This document shows, in pieces, positions 25,328 to 34,015 of a DNA stretch of 64,000 nucleotides. The stretch is taken from NCBI RefSeq assembly GCF_043757465.1, contig NZ_JAYVPL010000002.1:1-64000 (forward strand). The letters run 5' to 3'. The position numbers and the translations under genes were made by a program. The notes under the pieces are model-generated. The model searched no databases and was not told the origin of the DNA. It was given only the letters and a program-made list of their open reading frames with translations. Positions within the stretch are counted from its first letter, which is position 1. Each line of letters begins with the position of its first letter. The stretch comes from Armatimonas sp043757465 (GTDB lineage Bacteria; Armatimonadota; Armatimonadia; Armatimonadales; Armatimonadaceae).

Positions 25328-26122
25328 ATGCAACGACCGCATCGTCCCCGAGGGTTTACCCTCATTGAACTTCTAGTGGTTATCGCGATCATCGCGATTC
25401 TGGCCGCCATTCTCTTCCCTGTTTTTGCACGTGCACGGGAACAAGCTCGCAAGACAACCTGCCTGTCTAACCTAAAGCAGATCGGTACATCCATGATGAT
25501 GTATGTCCAAGACTACGACGAAACCTATCCCTGGCTCATGATGGATGGGCGTAATAACAACCGTACCACCGGTCTCAGTCAGAATATGATCAATGTTGCC
25601 TCGCCTGCGCTAAACGGGGTTCGCGGACTGTTCCTAGAATACACTCTACAGCCCTACGTCAAGAACCTGGGGCTCTTTGGTTGCCCCACTTTGCGTCCCA
25701 CGATTCCGGCGCTCGATGGCAGTGGCCTCCCGATGCATACCATGGGCTCGTATGCCTATTCCTACGGTGGAATCGGTGCAACTCCCTCTCCCGGCGGCGG
25801 AACTCCTCTGGAGCTCTTCCTGCGCCTCGTCGGCCCGTCTCTGGGAGCTCCCTACAACGATAACAACCCACAAAACCACTTCATTGCCGGACAGTCCATG
25901 GCAGTGGTGGGCCAGCCAGCCAAGACCATCATGGCCTTCTGCGACTCCTACGGGGCCCATGCCGCTGTCAGAGATGCCCAGGTGATTCCCGCATCGTTTG
26001 GAGGAACGGGTGAAAACGCCGTGGGAGCGACGGTGGGAGTCTTTGCGGATGGACACGCGCTCTTTAAGAACGGAAAGTTCCTGGACCTCGTGCGCATCGT
26101 CATGGAGCCTCTGAATCAATGA
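25328..26122 (+). CDS. Type IV prepilin-like (DUF1559-class) protein
   Basis: 264 aa from ATG 25328, which has a GGAGGA site 7 nt upstream. The prepilin leader RPRGFTLIELLVVIAIIAIL is cleaved after the glycine before FTLIE. LFPVFARAREQARKTTCLSN and MMYVQDYDETYP are typical of Armatimonadota pseudopilins. The C terminus (ATVGVFADGHALFKNGKFLD) resembles the H-x9-DG domain of this class, with the motif reduced to FADGH. Probably secreted or pilus-associated; no other pilus genes are adjacent. Confidence 0.8.
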   Translation: MQRPHRPRGFTLIELLVVIAIIAILAAILFPVFARAREQARKTTCLSNLKQIGTSMMMYVQDYDETYPWLMMDGRNNNRTTGLSQNMINVASPALNGVRGLFLEYTLQPYVKNLGLFGCPTLRPTIPALDGSGLPMHTMGSYAYSYGGIGATPSPGGGTPLELFLRLVGPSLGAPYNDNNPQNHFIAGQSMAVVGQPAKTIMAFCDSYGAHAAVRDAQVIPASFGGTGENAVGATVGVFADGHALFKNGKFLDLVRIVMEPLNQ

Positions 26123-26343
26123 AACAGTCGCTCCCGACCGGTGTTATTATTGGCGTAATCGCTCTGCTCGTGATCGGGCTGGGCCTGCTGATCTGGAAAC
26201 AGACCCAGAGTACGGTCGAGCGTGATTCCCAGGGAAATCTTGTCACCGGCATTGATATCAGTAAGATAAAGAGTCCCGCTGAGATCAAGGCGGATATGGA
26301 CAAGATGGTTCGGGACGAGAAAGCGGCCAAGGGCACTCGCTAA
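26119..26343 (+). CDS. Small single-pass membrane protein
   Basis: 74 aa, ATGA overlap with the prepilin-like gene. One N-terminal helix (IIGVIALLVIGLGLLIW, about 9-26) precedes a charged region with DISKIKSPAEIKADMDKM. Overlap implies co-translation with the prepilin protein, so an accessory role is plausible. In Armatimonadota small proteins of this form often follow pseudopilin genes, which is recollection rather than proof. Confidence 0.6.
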   Translation: MKQSLPTGVIIGVIALLVIGLGLLIWKQTQSTVERDSQGNLVTGIDISKIKSPAEIKADMDKMVRDEKAAKGTR

Positions 26344-26353
26344 AACCAACACT

Positions 26354-26387
26354 TGCCCGCCGAGGGATTTTAATCCCCGGCGGGTTT
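26354..26387. terminator. Hairpin terminator between small membrane gene and MFS gene
   Basis: GCCCGCCGAGGGATT and AATCCCCGGCGGG pair with one mismatch around TT, followed by TTTTGG. It lies between convergent genes and could end both transcripts. Confidence 0.65.
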
Positions 26388-27629
26388 TGGTTCCTCGGGA
26401 CGCAGGCTCTCCAGCGAGCCAAGCCCTCGAAGGGAGGGCCACTTCGCCGCCACCCCACTCACGACCAGAACGGTTCCAATCCCACCCAGTACCACAGAGG
26501 TCACCGCTCCTAGCCAGCGAGCGACGTAGCCCGACTCTGCCGCGCCCAGCTCGTTGGAGATCCCGATAAACACGGAGTTTACCGCCGAGACGCGCCCCTG
26601 CATCTCTCTTGGTGTCTTGGCCTGCACCAGGGTATGACGCACCACCACACTGATATTGTCCGTGGCACCGGTGAGAGCCAAGGCAAGTAGCGAGAGATAG
26701 AAGTTCGTCGAGAGACCAAAGACAACGGTCGCTATCCCGAAGCCCGCCACAGCCCACAAAAGCGCGACACCAGCGCGCTTTAGTGGGGCACGGTAGGCAA
26801 TAGTAAGTCCCACGATCAGGGCTCCTACCGCCGGAGCCGCCCGGAGCCAGCCCAGCCCCGCCGGACCAACATGGAGAATATCACGGGCATAGACCGGCAG
26901 TAGTGCCGTCGCACCACCAAAGAGCACCGCGAGCATATCCAGTGTCAGCGCCGCAAGAATCAGTGGCTGCCCGCGCACAAACGCCGCGCCCGCCGCGAGC
27001 CGGTGCACGATACCTTCTGCCGCCCCCCGGGTGATGAACAGCGGCGTGGGTCGCAGAAAAATCACGCAGAACCAGAATAGCCCCAGAGAGACCGCCGCGA
27101 TGATATAACTCGGCCACGCGACATGAAACAGCGCCAGAAGTGCGCCCCCCACTGCCGGTCCCCCCAGCGAGGCAAGCTGCCAGCGTGATGTGTTCCAGGC
27201 AATGGCATTGGAGAGGGTTTCCTGGGAGACAAGCTGAGGCAAGAGGGCTGCGCGGGCGGGGTTCGCGACAGCCTGAAAGAGTGACTCCACTAGGAGCAAT
27301 GCGTAAAGGCTCCAGATCGGGGCGCTCTTATAGGAAAGCCAGGCCAGCCCCAGCATACAGAGAAAAACAAACGGCAGTGTCCAGAGAAGAATCCGTCGCC
27401 GGTCTTTTCGGTCGGCCAGATCGCCTGCGGGGAGCGCGAGCGCCACGATAGGAATCGCCTGGAGCAGCCCCAGAAAGCCGAGCGCACCAGGGTCGTGGGT
27501 GCGCTCGTACAGCTCCCAGCCAAGCGCGACCGAGAAGATCTGCCCTCCAAACGCCGAGGCCAGCCCGCCCAAAGCAAAGAGACGGTAGTTTGCGGAGCGG
27601 AGGGCGGCGTAGGGATCACGGGGCATCAT
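26370..27629 (-). CDS. MFS transporter
   Basis: 419 aa from ATG 27629. About 12 hydrophobic segments; the loop 2-3 motif GDLADRKDRRR is the MFS signature. The start MMPRDPYAALRSANYRLFALGG and overall sequence resemble MFS_3/enterobactin-exporter-like efflux proteins. TATACT (minus 27641-27636) lies exactly 6 nt before ATG 27629, which fixes this start over the longer frame reaching 27842, which would run into ribE. It diverges from ribE. Substrate unknown. Confidence 0.85.
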   Translation of the reverse strand: MMPRDPYAALRSANYRLFALGGLASAFGGQIFSVALGWELYERTHDPGALGFLGLLQAIPIVALALPAGDLADRKDRRRILLWTLPFVFLCMLGLAWLSYKSAPIWSLYALLLVESLFQAVANPARAALLPQLVSQETLSNAIAWNTSRWQLASLGGPAVGGALLALFHVAWPSYIIAAVSLGLFWFCVIFLRPTPLFITRGAAEGIVHRLAAGAAFVRGQPLILAALTLDMLAVLFGGATALLPVYARDILHVGPAGLGWLRAAPAVGALIVGLTIAYRAPLKRAGVALLWAVAGFGIATVVFGLSTNFYLSLLALALTGATDNISVVVRHTLVQAKTPREMQGRVSAVNSVFIGISNELGAAESGYVARWLGAVTSVVLGGIGTVLVVSGVAAKWPSLRGLGSLESLRPEEPKPAGD

Positions 27630-27666
27630 CACCCGAGTATACCGGTCAGCGCGGTACAATAAGACC
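27630..27666. promoter_or_regulatory. Back-to-back divergent leaderless promoters (MFS / ribE)
   Basis: Minus TATACT (27641-27636) and plus TACAAT (27655-27660) each lie 6 nt from their start codons; 13 bp separate them. Each is preceded by GG. No FMN riboswitch can fit in the 37-bp gap, so ribE is not under the usual riboflavin riboswitch control. Confidence 0.65.
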
Positions 27667-28344
27667 ATGTTCACAGGAATCGTTGAGGCAGTTGGGAAAA
27701 TAGTGACGCTGGACTCAGGGCGTGACTCGGTGCGGCTAAGCGTATCGGCGGCGCGCATTGCTGAGGACGTGGCAATCGGCGACTCGGTGGCGGTAAACGG
27801 GGTTTGTCTGACGGTAGTTGAGATCGCTGCACCGCAGCTCACGTTTGAGGCGGTCTACGAGACACTGCGCCGGACGACACTGGGCCAGCGCCGTGTGGGC
27901 GATCCGGTAAACCTGGAGCGTGCCCTACAGACGAATGGGCGCTTCGGAGGGCATATTGTGCAAGGCCATATTGATGGTACCGGGCGCATCGCCTCGATCC
28001 GGCCCGTTGGGGATTCCTGGTTCGTTTATGTCGAGGCTTCGCAAGATCTACTGCGCTATGTTGTCACTAAAGGCAGTGTCTGTGTGGATGGCATCTCCCT
28101 TACGGTAATGGACGCCGATGACAAGGCATTCTCCCTCTCGATCATCCCCCATACTTGGGAGAACACCACGCTGAAAGACCGACGTGCAGGCGACTCGGTC
28201 AATATCGAGACCGATATTATTGGTAAGTACGTCGAGAAACTCATGGGCGGCTGGGCACCCGGCGGCGGGCGTGGCGTCACCCTAGACTTACTTGCTCGCA
28301 GCGGCTATATCGAGCCCGAGCCGGAGGCATCACGCCGATGGTAG
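27667..28344 (+). CDS. ribE: Riboflavin synthase alpha subunit
   Basis: 225 aa. Two lumazine-binding repeats are seen: MFTGIVEAVGKIV...FEAVYETLRRTTLG and GHIVQGHIDGTGRIAS...SLSIIPHTWENTTL, ending NIETDIIGKYVEKLM. It makes riboflavin from two 6,7-dimethyl-8-ribityllumazine molecules. A TACAAT hexamer 6 nt before ATG 27667 makes a leaderless mRNA. It overlaps ribBA by 7 nt. The C-terminal 30 residues extend beyond the usual end. Confidence 0.95.
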   Translation: MFTGIVEAVGKIVTLDSGRDSVRLSVSAARIAEDVAIGDSVAVNGVCLTVVEIAAPQLTFEAVYETLRRTTLGQRRVGDPVNLERALQTNGRFGGHIVQGHIDGTGRIASIRPVGDSWFVYVEASQDLLRYVVTKGSVCVDGISLTVMDADDKAFSLSIIPHTWENTTLKDRRAGDSVNIETDIIGKYVEKLMGGWAPGGGRGVTLDLLARSGYIEPEPEASRRW

Positions 28345-29558
28345 AGCCTGAGTTCCACTTTGATCGGATAGAGGATGCCATTGAGGATCTGCGCGCCGGT
28401 AAGCTGATCATCTTGGTGGACGATGAAGACCGCGAGAACGAAGGAGACTTCGTGATGGCGGCACAGTTTGTGACGCCCGAGATCATCACCCTCATGAACC
28501 GCCGCGCCAGTGGGATTATTACGGTTCCAATGAGAGCGGAGCGTTTAGAGGAGCTAAGTATCCCGCCACAAGTGCAGGACAACACGGAGGCCATGCGCAC
28601 CGCGTTCCATGTGGCTGTAGATGCCCGTGACGGCACCACAAGCGGCTCTAGCGCTCAGGACCGGGTGCGGACGATCCAGAAGCTCGCCGACCCGACCTCC
28701 GTTCCCGCTGATTTCAACCGCCCGGGCCATGTCAGCCCGCTCATGGCGCGCAACGGGGGAGTTCTGAAGCGCCCAGGTCATACGGAGGCAACAGTGGATC
28801 TCATGCGTCTGGCGGGGCTTCAGCCCGTGGGGGTGATCTGCGAGATCATGGGCGATGATGGCGAGATGCTGCGTCTGCCTGGTTTAGCAGCACTCGCCAG
28901 GGAGTTGAGGCTAAAGCTCTGCACGATTGCGGACTTGATCCGCTACCGCCGCCGCACCGAAAAACTCGTCAAGAAGCTTGCGGTTGCACAGCTTCCCACC
29001 CGGTTTGGGACATTTGCCGCTCACGCCTACATTAGCGAGGTGGATAACAACGAGTACTTAGCGCTGGTTCTGGGAGAGATCACCCCCAACGAGCCGGTTC
29101 TGTGCCGCATTCATAGCTCGTGTGTTACGGGGGATCTGCTGGGTTCGCTGCGCTGCGACTGTGGCGATCAGCTCCAGCTCGCGATGGAGAAAATCGCTGC
29201 CGAGGGCCGGGGGGTGCTGCTCTATATCGAGCAGGAGGGCCGTGGGATCGGGCTCGTCAATAAGATGCGCGCCTATGCCCTCCAAGATCAAGGCGCGGAC
29301 ACGCTCGATGCCAATACCATGCTGGGCTTCAAAGTGGACTCCCGTGACTACGGGATCGGGGCACAGATTCTCGTGGATCTGGGGCTACGCAAGCTGCGCC
29401 TCATGACCAACAACCCCGGAAAGCGCGATGGCCTCCAGGGCTTTGATCTCAATGTCACCGAGCGTGTCCCCTTGCCCATCACGGCAAATCCGCACAACGC
29501 TCGCTATTTAGAGACCAAACGCACCCGCATGGGCCACGACCTTCCCCCCGCTCCCTAG
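28338..29558 (+). CDS. ribBA: Bifunctional DHBP synthase / GTP cyclohydrolase II
   Basis: 406 aa. RibB part (about 1-205): ILVDDEDRENEGDFVMAAQF, HVSPLMARNGGVLKRPGHTE and DLMRLAG. RibA part (about 210-400): SCVTGDLLGSLRCDCGDQLQ supplies the three zinc cysteines and EQEGRGIGLVNK the catalytic region. It produces both precursors of riboflavin, from ribulose 5-phosphate and from GTP. Translationally coupled to ribE. ribD and ribH are not in this window. Confidence 0.95.
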   Translation: MVEPEFHFDRIEDAIEDLRAGKLIILVDDEDRENEGDFVMAAQFVTPEIITLMNRRASGIITVPMRAERLEELSIPPQVQDNTEAMRTAFHVAVDARDGTTSGSSAQDRVRTIQKLADPTSVPADFNRPGHVSPLMARNGGVLKRPGHTEATVDLMRLAGLQPVGVICEIMGDDGEMLRLPGLAALARELRLKLCTIADLIRYRRRTEKLVKKLAVAQLPTRFGTFAAHAYISEVDNNEYLALVLGEITPNEPVLCRIHSSCVTGDLLGSLRCDCGDQLQLAMEKIAAEGRGVLLYIEQEGRGIGLVNKMRAYALQDQGADTLDANTMLGFKVDSRDYGIGAQILVDLGLRKLRLMTNNPGKRDGLQGFDLNVTERVPLPITANPHNARYLETKRTRMGHDLPPAP

Positions 29559-30286
29559 CGACGGCGGCGGTGCAGCGCGATGCCTCCCAGCAAAACAAAC
29601 ACTAAGCTGGCAGGCTCAGGGATTAATGCAAAGGGAGCTGGGTTTGACGCAAAGGTGCCTGTGCCATCCGCAGTAAAACTATTGATGTAGCTGTTACCAT
29701 TCCTCGAAAAATCAGGTGTTGCCGCACTAAATGTCAAGGAATAGTCACGGCGCGTCGTGTTATCAAAGTGGACGAAGTCCGAGCTCATGGTTACCAAGTC
29801 ACCAAGAACGCCGTTCTGTGAACCAGATAAACTGGGGTTGGTAGACCCATCATCACCTGACAAACGTCCCCCAAGACGCCCTGCATTTCCACCAGAGTTC
29901 GCCACCATTCTCAGTAATTCACTTTTACCATTCACCGGCGTATTCGCAGTAAAGACCATTGTGATATTAGTCATGGACTGACGTAGCGTCCCGCCTCCTA
30001 GATCCTCACCTGGGGCTCCGACGGAGGAGGTCAGTGTCATCGTAGCCGGGATGACAGTGGCGAAGCCAATGCCATTATATTCATTGTTCACCTGGTAGTA
30101 AAAGTTAATTGCCTGAGGGGCTGTCAGGTTGAATGTACTTAAGCTCCCCGCATTTGTAAAAGTATAGGGCCGAGTTCCGCCCGCTTGAGTGAAGTTCGCA
30201 AAAGTGGTGAGTTGCGCCTGAGCGGCAGTGGTGAGAAGAGCCATCACGGCTCCCAGAGTCAAATTCTTAACAATAACACGATTCAT
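29555..30286 (-). CDS. PEP-CTERM sorted extracellular protein
   Basis: 243 aa. The signal peptide (about 1-24) ends LTTAAQAQ, and the C terminus LIPEPASLVFVLLGGIALHR is the PEP-CTERM signal with a final arginine cluster. A strong GGGAGGT Shine-Dalgarno site lies 9 nt upstream. The body is a beta-strand-rich domain with N- and T-rich segments (TMTLTSSVG..., RDYSLTFSAATPDFSRNGNS). Likely secreted and anchored by exosortase; ligand unknown. It converges on ribBA with a 4-nt overlap. Confidence 0.8.
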   Translation of the reverse strand: MNRVIVKNLTLGAVMALLTTAAQAQLTTFANFTQAGGTRPYTFTNAGSLSTFNLTAPQAINFYYQVNNEYNGIGFATVIPATMTLTSSVGAPGEDLGGGTLRQSMTNITMVFTANTPVNGKSELLRMVANSGGNAGRLGGRLSGDDGSTNPSLSGSQNGVLGDLVTMSSDFVHFDNTTRRDYSLTFSAATPDFSRNGNSYINSFTADGTGTFASNPAPFALIPEPASLVFVLLGGIALHRRRR

Positions 30287-30616
30287 CTATAAAGACCTCC
30301 CGAAACTAATGCACATCACTTGATTCTTGCCAGCGGTGACTTTGCGGAATACGGCCTGATTATCGGCCCTTGAAATAGGAAACTGGAGATTGTTTTCCCC
30401 TGGTAACACGACCAGCCTCGGGCACACTAGGTCATGCGCATCACTTCCAAGGCGGGCCGCGCCCTTGTTTTGCTTAGGCACGATGGGAAGTCGTATGTAC
30501 TGTTTGATCTCCAGACGCGCCCAACTAAACCGGCCAATCGCAACGATAAAACACTGAGCCTTAATGTAAAAGCTCACAACTTGGAACATTGCGTCGGGGT
30601 GAAACGTTCAGGAAGT
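30287..30616. other. Intergenic region with PEP-CTERM leader
   Basis: About 330 bp without a convincing gene. On the minus strand it is the leader of the PEP-CTERM gene: it contains a GGCC-gataatca-GGCC stem-loop (about 30350-30370 in plus coordinates), CGCAAAGTCACCG and a closing CCAG/CTGG pair, so a structured leader is possible. The plus strand carries the promoter of the gene at 30617. No open frame across it looks real. Confidence 0.4.
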
Positions 30617-31129
30617 ATGCTGGCTGGAAATTTAAATCACTCGCTATCCGTGTTGATTCCCTGCGGGGGCGCACTGGCGATTGCGCTGCTGGGGGGACTC
30701 TCCCTGCTCTACCACTCGCGTTTTCGCTGGACAAGGAACCTCATGGTGCTCGGGCTGGGGCGGCAGGGCACCGGTGTCTATCGAGGGCGTGCCATTCAGG
30801 TCACGCGTCAGAGTAGCGCGGTGACGATCACGATCCGGATTCGCAACCCCGCCCGGCTCTACGATGAGCTGAGTAGCGAAGGAGTCGTGCCTGGCCTTCC
30901 CTGGATCAGCGAGATCGCCGCCATGCAGCTCAACACCCTTGCCTTCGCCCGCCGTGTCTGGGATCGGTGGCATATCCAGCTCAAGGGGGAGACTCTCCAG
31001 ATCTCCTGCGCCACGGTTCGCCCCGAGCGCCTGCGCTTTCTACTCGATCTGGCGTGCGACTTAGCGGAAGGCATAGATCGGTTTGGCGAGGCACGCCCCG
31101 TGCTTCGTCTGCGGCGGCGTGCGGTCTAG
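30617..31129 (+). CDS. Hypothetical membrane-anchored protein
   Basis: 170 aa from ATG 30617 (GGAAG site just upstream); a longer frame from 30434 starts in poorly coding sequence. One N-terminal helix (LSVLIPCGGALAIALLGGLS) precedes a soluble domain of about 140 residues with ITIRIRNPARLYDELSSEGV and a basic end (LRLRRRAV). I do not recognise the family. rlmN starts 28 nt downstream but has its own promoter. Confidence 0.5.
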   Translation: MLAGNLNHSLSVLIPCGGALAIALLGGLSLLYHSRFRWTRNLMVLGLGRQGTGVYRGRAIQVTRQSSAVTITIRIRNPARLYDELSSEGVVPGLPWISEIAAMQLNTLAFARRVWDRWHIQLKGETLQISCATVRPERLRFLLDLACDLAEGIDRFGEARPVLRLRRRAV

Positions 31130-31157
31130 AAGCCCAGACGTGATATAAAACCCTATC

Positions 31158-32258
31158 ATGATGCAGACACTGGTAGGCCATACAAGCGCCGAACTGACGG
31201 AACTTCTCACTTTAAAAGGCCTTCCCGGCTACCGAGGCAAGCAGCTTGGCAAGGGACTGTACACGCGATTCTTACGCGATTTCGAGGGTTTCACCGATCT
31301 TCCCAAAGCCCTGCGCGAGCAGCTTGCCCAGGAATTCACCCTCGCCCCCTGCACGGAGCGTAGCATTCAGAGCGCACCCGACGGTACGGAAAAGTATCTT
31401 CTGAACCTCCCCGATGACGAAGTGATCGAGGCTGTTTATCTGCCCTACGACGAGCGGACATCGGTGTGTGTGTCGTCGCAAGTGGGCTGCCCGATGGCCT
31501 GCTCGTTTTGTGCTACGGGTACGGAGGGTTTGGCGCGCAATCTAACGGCAGGCGAGATCGTAGACCAGCTTTTGTTTATGCAGGCTAAACACCCCGAGCA
31601 GCGCATCTCCCACCTGGTGCTCATGGGCATGGGGGAGCCGCTCCTGAACCTACCCAACGTCCTCAAGGCACTGCGCCTGATCCACGACGAGGTCGGCCTT
31701 TCCTACCGCAATATCACGGTCTCCACGATTGGCGTCGTCCCCGCGATGGAGAAACTCGCGGCGGAAAACCTGCCCATTACGCTGGCTGTCTCGCTGCATG
31801 CTCCCAATAACGCCCTGCGCTCCGAGCTCGTGCCCCTCAACGAGAAGTACCCCATCAGCCGTCTTCTGGAGGCGTGTCGAGACTATGTGGAGGCCACGAG
31901 CCGCCGCATCACGTTCGAGTATGTCTTGATGGCGGGGATCAACGACACGGAAAAAGAAGCCCATGAGCTGGGTGTGCTGCTGCGCCGCCAGCCGCTCTGC
32001 GCCGTGAACACGATTCCCTACAACACTACCGATGTCGCTGCCCGCTACCAGCGCCCTACCCCGGAGGCCGCCCGGCTCTTCCGTGAGATCGTCGCCTCGT
32101 ACGGGGTGAACATTACCCAGCGCTACGAAAAAGGCCACCGAATTGCCGCCGCCTGTGGACAGCTCAAGCGCTCCACTCTGAAGCTCGGCTCAACCATGCG
32201 TCCGCTGCCCCTCTTATCCGAAGTCCCGACGGAGGCAGTGCCGGAGCCCGCGGCGTGA
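31158..32258 (+). CDS. rlmN: 23S rRNA (adenine2503-C2)/tRNA methyltransferase RlmN
   Basis: 366 aa. Radical SAM enzyme: cluster cysteines C111, C115 and C118 in CPMACSFCATG, the GMGEPL motif, and a second catalytic cysteine near the C terminus (HRIAAACGQL). It methylates A2503 of 23S rRNA and A37 of some tRNAs, using a cysteine-bound intermediate. TATAAA at 31144-31149 lies 8 nt before ATG 31158. Its end overlaps the next gene by 4 nt (GTGA). Confidence 0.95.
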   Translation: MMQTLVGHTSAELTELLTLKGLPGYRGKQLGKGLYTRFLRDFEGFTDLPKALREQLAQEFTLAPCTERSIQSAPDGTEKYLLNLPDDEVIEAVYLPYDERTSVCVSSQVGCPMACSFCATGTEGLARNLTAGEIVDQLLFMQAKHPEQRISHLVLMGMGEPLLNLPNVLKALRLIHDEVGLSYRNITVSTIGVVPAMEKLAAENLPITLAVSLHAPNNALRSELVPLNEKYPISRLLEACRDYVEATSRRITFEYVLMAGINDTEKEAHELGVLLRRQPLCAVNTIPYNTTDVAARYQRPTPEAARLFREIVASYGVNITQRYEKGHRIAAACGQLKRSTLKLGSTMRPLPLLSEVPTEAVPEPAA

Positions 32259-33946
32259 CCACAGATGAGTGGCGGGAAAAGCTCGCTGCTCTGCCCTCCA
32301 AAGAGATTCACCGCCTGCTCAAGAACGAGCCCGATGTCACGGCCAAGATTAGCACGGGGTTTCGTCCGGGTGCGGAGACGCTCAAGAATCCCATCGTCTT
32401 GAAGCGCCTCGCCGAGGCTCTGCCAAACAACCCAAAGCTCGCCGAGGCTCTTGAGGGCCTCGAACCCACCCCGGCTCCGCTCGCTCCTCGCTCTGCCGAT
32501 CTTTCCTTGCCGCTGCCGCAACGCCCAGAGGGCACCCAGGTGGCCGCGAGCGGTGCGGGTGGCCGGGTCGGTTCAGACGAAAAGCTCCACATGAAGCTCA
32601 AAGAACTGCGAGCAGCTTTAAAAGACAAAGACACGCAGCTAGCCCAGCAAGCCGTCCGGCTAGCACAGCTAGAGAAAGAGCATGCTGCGACACTAGCCGA
32701 GCGAGACTCAGAGCGCCTGGCACGCGAAGCGGTCGCCGCCAAGCTTGAGCGCGAGCGCCGCCGAAAAGCACCCGATCCCGTCCCCGTCGCACCTTCCCGA
32801 TCTGCCCCCCCTCTAACCGTCGCGCGCGCCCTGGGAGCGCCCCAAGGGGAGCAGGCAGGGTGGGTTCCCGAGGCCCTCACGCGCCTCCTCCTACGCGGCC
32901 ACGATGTCACCGTCCTAGCCCTCAGCCACGAGCTTCTCACCGATGAGACACTTCCCGTGGCGGCACGCGCGGGAATCCAAGGAGTCTACGCTTTCACACT
33001 GGAGAGCCTCGGTGCCCCCGAAGCCCCGGAGCAGTGCCGCGCTGCCACCGACGCGTTTCTGAGTGCGGGACAGCTTCTCGAAGCCGGAGAAGCCCTGCGA
33101 CGTTCCCTCACAAAGAACACACCGAGTGCCGCAGAGCGTGCCCTGCTCCAGCGGCTTCTGGCGCTCGCGGAGCGGCGGGGCGAGCTGGAAACGCTGGGAC
33201 AGTGGGTTGCCAGCCAACGAAATACGCACCCTAGCGCTTTCGCCTGCCTCGGTAAAGCGCTAGAGAGTGCCGGCAAGAAATATGCCGGACTCCTGCCCAC
33301 GGCCAGCAAAGCAAAGCTCGCGCCCGATGCAATGGTCGCACTTCCCACCTCGGCAAAGAGCGTGGCCAGTGTCACGGCGCGGCAACTCGTGACAGCGGTA
33401 GATGCGGGCGACGGCGCACGGATCACAAAAGCGCGTGCAGGAATCGCCGCACTGCGCACGGGTAATCCGAGCCTCGCCGAGGCGCTACTAGAGGCAATCG
33501 GGGCTCTCTCCGCTCCGGCGCTCATCACACTAACAGCGTTACGGCTCCGGCCCGTAATCGTGGACGCGTCTAATGTGGCACGGCACATCGCCGACCCGCT
33601 GGCGGCGCTCGTGGCGAAAAAACAAACGGCCTCGCTCGCGCAGCTTCTCCAGCTCCGTGAGTTTCTCCTGAGCCACGGGTTCTTTCCTGTACTTTGCATC
33701 GCCGATGCCAATCTGCGACATCTGGTGAGCGAGAAAGCGCTTTATGTCTCGCTGGTCGAGCGGCATATTATCCGTGAGACGCTCCCGGGAACCAGTGCCG
33801 ACGAGCTGCTTCTGACCGAGGCCCACGCCCACAATGCGCCGCTGATCACCAACGATCGCCTAGCCGACTGGGGCAAGCAGGCGGAAGGCATCGAGCGGCT
33901 GGGCTTCACCGTTCATAAAAACGGTATCTGCCTTCTACCCTCGTGA
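32255..33946 (+). CDS. Coiled-coil protein with C-terminal NYN/PIN-like nuclease domain
   Basis: 563 aa, GTG start overlapping the rlmN stop. Regions in order: a helical start (TDEWREKLAALPSKEIHRLL), an Ala/Pro-rich linker, a coiled coil (about 110-170, LKDKDTQLAQQAVRLAQLEK), a helical repeat region (about 200-420) with LLRGHDVTVLALSHEL and LLQRLLALAERR, and a C-terminal domain (about 430-563). The latter has RPVIVDASNVARH, FPVLCIADANLRH, PGTSADELLL and APLITNDRLADWG, the acidic residue pattern of NYN/Zc3h12a-type ribonucleases. Likely a single-strand RNase. Coupling to an rRNA/tRNA methylase suggests an RNA quality role; this is inference. Confidence 0.7.
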   Translation: MTTDEWREKLAALPSKEIHRLLKNEPDVTAKISTGFRPGAETLKNPIVLKRLAEALPNNPKLAEALEGLEPTPAPLAPRSADLSLPLPQRPEGTQVAASGAGGRVGSDEKLHMKLKELRAALKDKDTQLAQQAVRLAQLEKEHAATLAERDSERLAREAVAAKLERERRRKAPDPVPVAPSRSAPPLTVARALGAPQGEQAGWVPEALTRLLLRGHDVTVLALSHELLTDETLPVAARAGIQGVYAFTLESLGAPEAPEQCRAATDAFLSAGQLLEAGEALRRSLTKNTPSAAERALLQRLLALAERRGELETLGQWVASQRNTHPSAFACLGKALESAGKKYAGLLPTASKAKLAPDAMVALPTSAKSVASVTARQLVTAVDAGDGARITKARAGIAALRTGNPSLAEALLEAIGALSAPALITLTALRLRPVIVDASNVARHIADPLAALVAKKQTASLAQLLQLREFLLSHGFFPVLCIADANLRHLVSEKALYVSLVERHIIRETLPGTSADELLLTEAHAHNAPLITNDRLADWGKQAEGIERLGFTVHKNGICLLPS

Positions 33947-34015
33947 GTTTGCACTTTGTGAGTTTGCACTTTGCGGTACAATCAGCTCAGACTGCGCTGC
34001 AAGGAAGACGCCATC

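Noticed and set aside
27630..27666. FMN riboswitch before ribE
   Set aside because: Only 37 bp separate the two start codons, far too short, and the start is leaderless.
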